NCBI RefSeq assembly: GCF_023330685.1
Contig: NZ_CP097128.1
Location: 2,418,001-2,482,000, forward strand
Direction: 5' to 3'
Origin: Conexibacter sp. DBS9H8
Lineage (GTDB): Bacteria; Actinomycetota; Thermoleophilia; Solirubrobacterales; Solirubrobacteraceae
DNA length: 64,000 bases
This document shows, in pieces, positions 58,176 to 64,000 of the stretch. The position numbers were made by a program, and so were the translations under genes. Every line of letters starts with the position of its first letter. The first letter of the stretch is position 1. The notes below the pieces were generated by a model that had not been told where the DNA came from, searched no databases, and saw nothing but the letters and a program-made list of their open reading frames with translations.

Positions 58176-59522
58176 TCACAGCTCTGTCGCCCTACCAGCG
58201 CCACGGGGGGCAACGACAGCCCGGCGGTCACCGCCGCGGTCCGGTCCCGGCTGGTTCGCTGCCGGGCCGGTCCGGTGCAGCGCGCGGAGGACGATACCGA
58301 AGACGATGAGCGCCGCCACCGCCTGCAGCACGACGGTCTGCACGGCGTCGGCGGTCCCGATCACCGTGTACAGGTGGTGCAGGGAGCCGACCCCAAGCAC
58401 TCCCACCACCACGGCCGCCTCCCCCGGACGCAGGCGCCGCCCGCCCGGGTCGAGCCGGTGCCACAGCACCGCGGCGGCGCAGACGAGCGCGCCGAGCCCG
58501 AGCACGGACAGCCGCGTCTCGTTGTGCTCGGCGTAGCGGGCACTGAGAGCGAGCGGCTGGGCGGCGACGGCGAGGGCGACCCCGAGCGTTGCCCAGAACA
58601 CCGCCCCGAGCCGCGCGAGCCCGATCTCGGCCCGGGCGACGATCAGACCGGCGAGCAGCACCGCGCCGACGGCCGCGAGCCCGTTGACGCTGCGCAGGAG
58701 GTGCTGGGCCAGCAGGCCGGCGCTGTGGGGCAGGGCGCCGAGCTCGGCGAGGACGGTGAAGTGAAGCAGCGACGGGGTCGTGTTGTAGGAGAACCCGCGG
58801 GCGACCCGCACCTCGAGCACGTAGATGATGAGGGCGAGCAGCCCCGGCGCGAGCGCCCGTCCCCAACGGAGTGTTGCAGTGAGCTCTCCCGAACCGGGCC
58901 AGACGAGCAGCGCGACCCCGACCATCACCGCGGCGGGAAGCTCGGTCTGGCGGGCGAGGGCCCCGACGGCGGTTCCGGCGAGGATCACCCACCAACGGCG
59001 CCTGAACAGGCCCAGCAGCGACAGCGCGAGTCCGAGGTCGAAGATCAGGTCGGTCACCTCCCCGCGAGCGATCAGGTAGTAGCGCAGGCTGTAGGTGTTG
59101 AGCACGAACACGGCGAGGCAGAGCGCCCACTGCGGGCCGCTGAGGCCGACCTGAGTGAGGAGGAGGCCGAGCACGCCGACGAGGGCGACCACGACGAGGA
59201 CGGTGATCACCGTGTAGGTGCCCGGCAGGCCGGTCCCGAGTCCACGGGCGATCAGTCCGATCAGGTAGTGGAAGACGAACCGCTGACCGTGCTGGTTCTG
59301 GATGCCGCCGTGGGGCAGGGACGGAGCGGCCGCGGCGATCCGGCGGTAGTCGTGCTCGTCATTGGCCTGGACGAGGCGGAGACTCGCCGCCCAGCCGAGC
59401 CAGCGGTTCGTCGCGGCGATGAAGGCGAGCATCGCCGCCGCGCCGGCCGCCGCCGACCACTTCCAGGCACGGCTCCGCGTCGGCAGCGACGAAGCCGCAT
59501 CCCTCTCAGCGGCCGCGGCCAC
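58176..59522 (-). CDS. Polytopic membrane protein (GT-C glycosyltransferase-like)
   Basis: 448 aa with ~10-11 hydrophobic segments. The N-terminal part has the pattern of a GT-C enzyme: first helix, then an extracellular loop with QANDEHDYRRI, in which DEHDY could be the D-(E/D) catalytic motif, then HQR-like HGQRFVFHYLIGL. It could transfer a sugar from a lipid carrier, or be a plain transporter. Starts at GTG 59522, inside the end of the upstream gene (17-base overlap). C-terminus is Pro/Arg/Gly-rich, disordered. Confidence 0.65.
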   Translation of the reverse strand: MAAAAERDAASSLPTRSRAWKWSAAAGAAAMLAFIAATNRWLGWAASLRLVQANDEHDYRRIAAAAPSLPHGGIQNQHGQRFVFHYLIGLIARGLGTGLPGTYTVITVLVVVALVGVLGLLLTQVGLSGPQWALCLAVFVLNTYSLRYYLIARGEVTDLIFDLGLALSLLGLFRRRWWVILAGTAVGALARQTELPAAVMVGVALLVWPGSGELTATLRWGRALAPGLLALIIYVLEVRVARGFSYNTTPSLLHFTVLAELGALPHSAGLLAQHLLRSVNGLAAVGAVLLAGLIVARAEIGLARLGAVFWATLGVALAVAAQPLALSARYAEHNETRLSVLGLGALVCAAAVLWHRLDPGGRRLRPGEAAVVVGVLGVGSLHHLYTVIGTADAVQTVVLQAVAALIVFGIVLRALHRTGPAANQPGPDRGGDRRAVVAPRGAGRATEL

Positions 59523-59835
59523 CGCCGCGACCTCCCGGCTCGACGGTCGCGTCGGTCGGGGCGAGCGCGTCCGTGAAGGCCCGCGGAACGGCCGGCCCGT
59601 CCCCCTCCTCCCACAGGGTGATCACGACGAGTTCATCCCGGCCGGGCCGGCAGATGAAGATGAGGTCGCGGTCCTGGAGGTCACGGACGGCCACCGCACC
59701 GCGGGGCGCGGGCACCACCCGGCCGGCGGCATGGGCAGCCCGGACCCGGGCGATGATCTCGGCGCGCTCCTCCAGGCTGCCGCGGACCCGCTGGCGGTAG
59801 CGGCTGACGGCATGGTCGGTGACGGCGACCAGCAC
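59506..59835 (-). CDS. Small protein of unknown function
   Basis: 109 aa. VAVTDHAVSRYRQRVRGSLEERAEIIARVRAAHAAGR, then a beta-rich part VAVRDLQDRDLIFICRPGRDELVVITLWE, ending in a Gly/Arg tail. The HA--RY-QR-RG motif and the beta ending look like DUF4258/RelE-type folds; it could be a nuclease-like or toxin-like protein, but no clear family assignment can be made. It lies 2 bases downstream of rseP and overlaps the next gene, so it is in the same operon. GTG 59835. Confidence 0.5.
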   Translation of the reverse strand: MLVAVTDHAVSRYRQRVRGSLEERAEIIARVRAAHAAGRVVPAPRGAVAVRDLQDRDLIFICRPGRDELVVITLWEEGDGPAVPRAFTDALAPTDATVEPGGRGGGRGR

Positions 59836-59837
59836 GC

Positions 59838-60959
59838 TCAGTGCCCGGAGAGGAAGTTCCCGCCGTGGATGAAGGTGGAGATGTCGTTGGAGAAGCCGAT
59901 CACGAACAGCCCGAGGACGAGCGCGAGCCCGACCCAGCTCGCCCGCTCCATCGTCGCCAGCGACACCCTGCGGCGGCGCACCTTCTCCACCAGCGCCCAG
60001 AAGATGTGACCGCCGTCAAGGGGCAGGAACGGCAGCAGGTTGACGATCGCGAGCGCGAGGGAGATCCCGCCGAGCACCCACACCCCCTCAGCCGTGCCCT
60101 GGGAGGTCGCCTGCTCGGCGGCGACGTAGACCCCGGCGACGCTGTGGAGCTGGCGGCGCTCCTTGGCCTGATAGAGGTGGGAGAGGGCGTGGAAGGTCGC
60201 CGCGATCTCATGGCCCATCTGGGCGAGGCTGAGGTGGGCGGCCCGGCCGGGCGACACCGCCTCATGGATCACCGGCGGCCCGTAGGAGAACCCGATCAGG
60301 AACCGGCCGGCGCTCGCGTTGTAGCGCGGATGGACGCTGAAGGCGATCCGCCGGCCGTGACGGAGGACCACCATCGCCACCGGCGTCGTCGCGACACAGC
60401 CGTCGGTCCGCACCCCGCCGGCACAGCGGCTCGCGGCGATCGCCCGCTCGAACCGGGCCGGAGTGGTGAAGCCGTCGATGGAGACGATCCGGTCGCCGGG
60501 GCGCAGATGCCCGGCCGCCGGGCTTGAGGCCTCCACCTGCCCGACCACGTACCCCTTTCCGGAGCCGTAGAGACCGTTGAGGTTGAGCACGGCGGCGAAG
60601 ATGAGAAAGGCGACGATCAGGTTGACGAGCGGGCCGGCGGCGATCACGACGATCCGCTTCCACACCGGCTGGTTGACATACGCACGGGGGTCCTCGGCCG
60701 CCCCGCCCGGGTACCGCTCCGCCAGCGCGCCCGTGTACACCTCCTCCGGGTTCATGCCGCTGATCTTCACGTACCCGCCGAGGGGGATGCTCGCGATCCC
60801 GTACTCGGTCTCCCCCACCCGGCGGCGCAGCCACATCGGCCCGAAGAACAGACTGAAGCGCTCGACGCGCATTCCGACCGCCTTGGCGGCGAGGAAGTGG
60901 CCGCCCTCATGGAGGACGATCAGAGCCGCAAAGCCCAGCAATGCCCAGACGAACGCCAT
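59838..60959 (-). CDS. rseP: Site-2 intramembrane metalloprotease RseP/Rip1-like
   Basis: 373 aa. Zinc motif HEGGH at 17-21 in the first helix; second ligand motif in LLPFLPLDGGH (D of the LDG motif) near 323; a central PDZ domain (VEASSPAAGHLRPGDRIVSIDGFTTPARFERAI). It cuts membrane-embedded anti-sigma factors and other single-pass proteins after a first cut by another protease. ATG 60959. Upstream lies dxr; together with cdsA and uppS this is the usual bacterial order. Confidence 0.94.
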   Translation of the reverse strand: MAFVWALLGFAALIVLHEGGHFLAAKAVGMRVERFSLFFGPMWLRRRVGETEYGIASIPLGGYVKISGMNPEEVYTGALAERYPGGAAEDPRAYVNQPVWKRIVVIAAGPLVNLIVAFLIFAAVLNLNGLYGSGKGYVVGQVEASSPAAGHLRPGDRIVSIDGFTTPARFERAIAASRCAGGVRTDGCVATTPVAMVVLRHGRRIAFSVHPRYNASAGRFLIGFSYGPPVIHEAVSPGRAAHLSLAQMGHEIAATFHALSHLYQAKERRQLHSVAGVYVAAEQATSQGTAEGVWVLGGISLALAIVNLLPFLPLDGGHIFWALVEKVRRRRVSLATMERASWVGLALVLGLFVIGFSNDISTFIHGGNFLSGH

Positions 60960-61018
60960 CGTCAGGAGTGTGACACGGCTCCCCGAGCGCTTCGCAATCT
61001 CTTAGGACGCCGGTGAGG

Positions 61019-62188
61019 TCAGCGCGCCGAGGCCGAGCGCACCGCCTCAGCGGCCACCGCCCGGGCTTCCGCGTCGGCGGCGGTGAGCATGTCGAAGCTG
61101 TGCACCATCCCCCAGCCGCCGGCCCCGAGCGCCGCCAGCGCGGTCTCGATCACCTCGGGGATGCGGGTGAAGGCGATCTGATCGGTGAGGAAGGCGTGGA
61201 CGGCGACCTCGTTGGCCGCATTGAGGACACACGGGGCGGTCCCGCCGGCACGGCCGGCCGCCCGGGCCAGGGCGAGGCAGGGGAACGCCTCCACGTCGGG
61301 GGCCTCGAAGGTGAGGCTCCCGAGCGTGGCGAGGTCGAGGGGGGCGACGGGCAGCTCGGCCCGCTCGGGGTGGTGCAGCGCGTAGGCGATCGGTACCCGC
61401 ATGTCCGGGTAGCCGAGGTGGGCGAGCGTCGCCCCGTCGATGAGCTGGACGAGGCTGTGGACGATCGACTGGGGATGAACGACGACGTCGATCTCCTCAT
61501 AGGGGGTGCCGAACAGGTGGTGAGCCTCGATCACCTCGAGCCCCTTGTTCATCAGGGTCGCCGAGTCGATCGTGATCTTCGCGCCCATCGACCAGGTCGG
61601 GTGCGCAAGCGCATCGGCGACCTCGACGTCGGCGAGGGCGGCGGGAGAGAACCCGCGGAACGGACCCCCGGAGGCGGTGAGAATGAGCTTGAGGACACTT
61701 CCGGGCCGCTCCCCGGCGATCAGCTGATGAAGGGCGGCGTGCTCGGAGTCGACGGGCAGGATCCGCGCCCCGGTCGCCTCAGCGAGCTGGGTGATCAGCT
61801 CACCGCCGACGACGAGCGACTCCTTGTTGGCGAGCGCGAGGTCGATCCCCTCCCCGAGGGTGGCGACGCTCGCCAGCAGCCCGGCGGCGCCGACGATCGC
61901 GTTGAGAACGAGGTCGGCGCCGGACTCGGTGATGAGAGCGACGATCCCGTCCGGGCCGCTGAGCACCTCCCCGTCGGTCCACGCCTCCGCTGCCCGCGCG
62001 GCGGCGTCGGCGTCGGCCAGGGCGATCCGTCTCACCCCGAGCCGGAGGGCCTGCTCGAGCAGCGGCTCCCATGCGGTCCCCGCCGCAAGCCCACAGATGG
62101 TCAGCTCTCCGTCTGAACGGGCGACCACGTCGAGGGCCTGAAGGCCGACCGAACCGGTCGCACCGAGGATCACGACACGGCGTGGCAT
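61019..62188 (-). CDS. dxr: 1-deoxy-D-xylulose 5-phosphate reductoisomerase
   Basis: 389 aa. NADPH-binding GATGSVGLQALDV at the start, the metal and substrate region with ANKESLVVGG and DSEHAALHQ (Asp and Glu ligands), SGGPFRG, HPTWSMGAKITIDSATLMNKGLE and the late LNAANEVAVHAFL. Makes MEP, the first step of the methylerythritol pathway that also uses ispG of this window. ATG 62188; the longer frame upstream of it has no support. 59 bases before rseP. Confidence 0.96.
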   Translation of the reverse strand: MPRRVVILGATGSVGLQALDVVARSDGELTICGLAAGTAWEPLLEQALRLGVRRIALADADAAARAAEAWTDGEVLSGPDGIVALITESGADLVLNAIVGAAGLLASVATLGEGIDLALANKESLVVGGELITQLAEATGARILPVDSEHAALHQLIAGERPGSVLKLILTASGGPFRGFSPAALADVEVADALAHPTWSMGAKITIDSATLMNKGLEVIEAHHLFGTPYEEIDVVVHPQSIVHSLVQLIDGATLAHLGYPDMRVPIAYALHHPERAELPVAPLDLATLGSLTFEAPDVEAFPCLALARAAGRAGGTAPCVLNAANEVAVHAFLTDQIAFTRIPEVIETALAALGAGGWGMVHSFDMLTAADAEARAVAAEAVRSASAR

Positions 62189-62294
62189 CGGCCCATAGTA
62201 GGCAGCGCGAGCCCGTCGCGGTGGTCCCGGTGGACCACCGCGACGCCACAGGCGTGTGGCGGGCTCGGGGCCGCGGAGCCGACGGTGATCTGCT

Positions 62295-63224
62295 CTAGTG
62301 CGGGACGAGCGCCCAGAGGTAGTAGCCGGCGATGACGGTGAAGGCGACTGCGTCGAGGCGGTCGAGCACCCCGCCGTGGGCACCGAAGACCCGCCCCGCG
62401 TCCTTGGCGCCGGCATCCCGCTTGACGAGCGATTCGAACAGATCCCCGACCGGTCCGAGCAGGGCGATCGCGAGCCCGAGCCCGAGCGCCTCGGTCTGAG
62501 TCATCCATGTCGACTGATACAGGTGGGCGACGAACACGGCGACGATCGCGACGATCATCCCGATGATCAGCCCCTCGACCGTCTTGTTCGGGGAGATCTC
62601 CGGCGCGAGCCGGCGGTGGCCGAAGGCGCGACCCCCGAAGTAGGCCCCGATGTCCCCGAAGAACGTGCCGACGAGCACGTCGATGACGACCCCGCCGCCG
62701 TGGGGGAGCTGGCGCAGCAGCACCGCGTGGGCGAAGGCCATCCCGAGCCAGAAGACGCCGAGCAGCGTCCCGGCGATCGCGACCGTCGCGTCCTTGACGG
62801 CCGGCCGGGTCGCGACGGCGACGAGCAGCAGCGGGAGGGCGAGCATCGCCACGCCGATCACATCGACAAGCCCGCCGAACCGGGCGGCCGCGCACATGCC
62901 GACGAGGACGACGTAGCCGACCCACGGGACCGGCCGCCAGCGGTCGAGCATCCGGTAGAGCTCGGTCAGCCCGAGCACGCCGAAGACGGCCATGAACAGC
63001 GCCCAGCCGGTCCCGCCGAGGTCGACGAAACCGATCGCCAGAAGTGCCGCGGGGATCGCGACGATCACCCGGGCCGACAGGTCCGAGCCGCCCGACCGGG
63101 CGCCCGCCGACGTCCCGCGCGCGCCGCGTCCGCCCGCACCGCCGCGGCGGCTCGCGCCGACGGGACGGCTCGACGTGGCGCGCCGGCGCGGATCCCCGGC
63201 CGGCGGGCGGCGGTCGGCGGACAC
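62295..63224 (-). CDS. cdsA: Phosphatidate cytidylyltransferase
   Basis: 309 aa with a ~50-residue Arg/Gly/Ala-rich, probably disordered N-terminus and about 8 membrane helices. The family signature SLVKRDAGAKDAGRVFGAHGGVLDRLDA, which is S-x2-KR-x4-KD-x3-...-HGG-x-DR-D, is near the C-terminus. Makes CDP-diacylglycerol, the substrate of the PgsA-like enzyme encoded at 43.7 kb. GTG 63224 starts 2 bases after the uppS stop. Gap to dxr is 106 bp. Confidence 0.94.
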   Translation of the reverse strand: MSADRRPPAGDPRRRATSSRPVGASRRGGAGGRGARGTSAGARSGGSDLSARVIVAIPAALLAIGFVDLGGTGWALFMAVFGVLGLTELYRMLDRWRPVPWVGYVVLVGMCAAARFGGLVDVIGVAMLALPLLLVAVATRPAVKDATVAIAGTLLGVFWLGMAFAHAVLLRQLPHGGGVVIDVLVGTFFGDIGAYFGGRAFGHRRLAPEISPNKTVEGLIIGMIVAIVAVFVAHLYQSTWMTQTEALGLGLAIALLGPVGDLFESLVKRDAGAKDAGRVFGAHGGVLDRLDAVAFTVIAGYYLWALVPH

Positions 63225-63226
63225 GC

Positions 63227-63985
63227 TCAGCGCCCCCCGAAGCGGCGTTGACGACGGGCGTACTCGGCGAGGGAGTCCGCGAACGCCTCCCGGGTGAAGT
63301 CCGGCCACAACTCCTCCCGGAAGATGAACTCGCTGTAGGCCGATTGCCACATGAGGAAGTTGGAGGTCCGGAACTCGCCGCTCGTGCGGATGATCAGGTC
63401 GGGGTCATGCATCTCCGGCGCATACAGGAGCGACCGGAACTCCTCCTCGCTGTCACCGGAGAAGCGCCGGGCGGCGTCGACGATCTCGGCCCGGCCGCCG
63501 TAGTTGAAGGCGACGAACAGGGTGATCCGATCGTTGGCGGCCGTCTCGGCCTCTGCCCACTCCATCATCTCAACGAGGCGGGTCGAAACCGGGCTGCTCC
63601 GTCGCCCGATGAAGCGCATGCGGACGCCCTGGTCCTTCAGTTCGGGTGTCTCGATCCGGATCCGTCGGGCGAACAGACGCATCAGGCCGCTCACCTCCGC
63701 CCGCGAGCGGCCCCAGTTCTCGGTGCTGAAGGAGTACAGCGTCAGCTCACGGATCCCGAACCGGACCGCGTCACGGAGGCGCTCCTTGACCGTGTCGGCC
63801 CCGGCCTCGTGCCCACGGAGAGCCGACAGGCCACGCTGCTGGGCCCAGCGTCCGTTGCCGTCGGTGATGATCGCGACGTAGCGGGGGTGCTCGTCGCTCC
63901 CCTCCCCCGCCGCGGCGGGGGCCGGGCCCGACGTGGGCGGGCCCGGCAGATCGGTGCCGACTTCCCCGGCGGGCACGGCGCTCAC
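63227..63985 (-). CDS. uppS: Isoprenyl transferase (cis-prenyltransferase, UppS-like)
   Basis: 252 aa. Makes the polyprenyl diphosphate carrier lipid for peptidoglycan. YVAIITDGNGRWAQQRGLSALRGHEAG (diphosphate-binding Asp; the family norm is MDGNGRWA), LTLYSFSTENWGRS, FNYGGRAEI, DPDLIIRTSGEFRTSNFLMWQSAYSE and ELWPDF are all there. The N-terminal ~30 residues are a Pro/Gly/Ala-rich extension. GTG 63985 shares a base with the stop of the upstream gene (TAGTG). Confidence 0.95.
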   Translation of the reverse strand: MSAVPAGEVGTDLPGPPTSGPAPAAAGEGSDEHPRYVAIITDGNGRWAQQRGLSALRGHEAGADTVKERLRDAVRFGIRELTLYSFSTENWGRSRAEVSGLMRLFARRIRIETPELKDQGVRMRFIGRRSSPVSTRLVEMMEWAEAETAANDRITLFVAFNYGGRAEIVDAARRFSGDSEEEFRSLLYAPEMHDPDLIIRTSGEFRTSNFLMWQSAYSEFIFREELWPDFTREAFADSLAEYARRQRRFGGR

Positions 63986-64000
63986 TAGACCTCGAGGATC
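63985..64000 (-). CDS. frr: Last codons of the gene upstream of uppS, probably ribosome recycling factor (partial)
   Basis: The minus strand from the right edge reads I-L-E-V then TAG (63985-63987). The ending ILEV, the position directly before uppS and the TAGTG overlap all agree with frr, which almost always precedes uppS. Only four residues are visible, so the name rests mainly on gene order. Confidence 0.55.

Overview
The window is a very GC-rich chromosomal segment of an actinobacterium, most likely of the class Thermoleophilia (Solirubrobacterales-like). Support for this is the base composition, frequent GTG/TTG starts, a MurT-GatD lipid II amidation pair, a zinc-ribbon/FHA (GarA-like) gene next to the MerR regulator FtsR, an RsiG-like coiled-coil protein, a ydaO-type c-di-AMP riboswitch before an RlpA-like protein, and Fn3-like secreted proteins. 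The class assignment is inference from gene content only.

Left part (1-19.7 kb), mostly core. The end of an aminotransferase gene, hflX and dut lie on the plus strand. They face a tightly overlapping minus-strand operon (HAD phosphatase, diacylglycerol kinase-like, murT, methyltransferase, gatD, betaine/choline-type binding lipoprotein) in which most neighbours share stop and start bases. Next come an SRAP/HMCES protein, a HipA-like kinase/DUF3037 pair, a NUDIX hydrolase, a GNAT acetyltransferase, a stand-alone AICAR transformylase, an MFS pump, an acyl-CoA ligase broken by a 5-base tandem duplication, and a 1123-residue PAS-GAF-GGDEF protein.

Centre (19.9-25.1 kb). A 2,599-bp unit occurs twice in perfect head-to-tail order. 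Its three borders share a 19-bp core. At the left border the core is part of a 28-bp sequence that, on the minus strand, closely resembles the actinobacterial dif site (XerC arm, 6-bp centre, XerD arm). At the internal and right borders one arm is replaced by an unrelated sequence. Each unit carries a small winged-helix protein, a cysteine-containing small protein, a rolling-circle-type replication initiator with a YDKG motif, a ribbon-helix-helix protein, a protein of unknown function, and a hairpin-rich non-coding end. There is no integrase, coat or Zot gene. I interpret this as a minimal Xer-hijacking (IMEX-type) replicon or satellite in tandem at the chromosomal dif site; it is the most novel feature of the window.

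Right of dif (25.1-33 kb) is an accessory stretch: a relic of a related element, a TacA/TacT-type and a Phd/PIN-type toxin-antitoxin pair with visible operators, drug-efflux MFS genes with a divergent TetR regulator, a half MFS gene, an RHH remnant and a frameshifted Fn3-like gene.

The rest (33-64 kb) is again mostly core: a thioredoxin-TPR protein, dinB, the RlpA-like gene with its riboswitch, apt, ftsR/FHA/RsiG-like genes, a PgsA-family enzyme, proS, sodA and ispG. Three paralogous secreted clan GH-A glycosidase-like genes, a fused GlcD-GlcE gene with glcF, and an enoyl-CoA hydratase follow. The envelope/isoprenoid operon frr-uppS-cdsA-dxr-rseP closes the window. No rRNA, tRNA or CRISPR array was seen.
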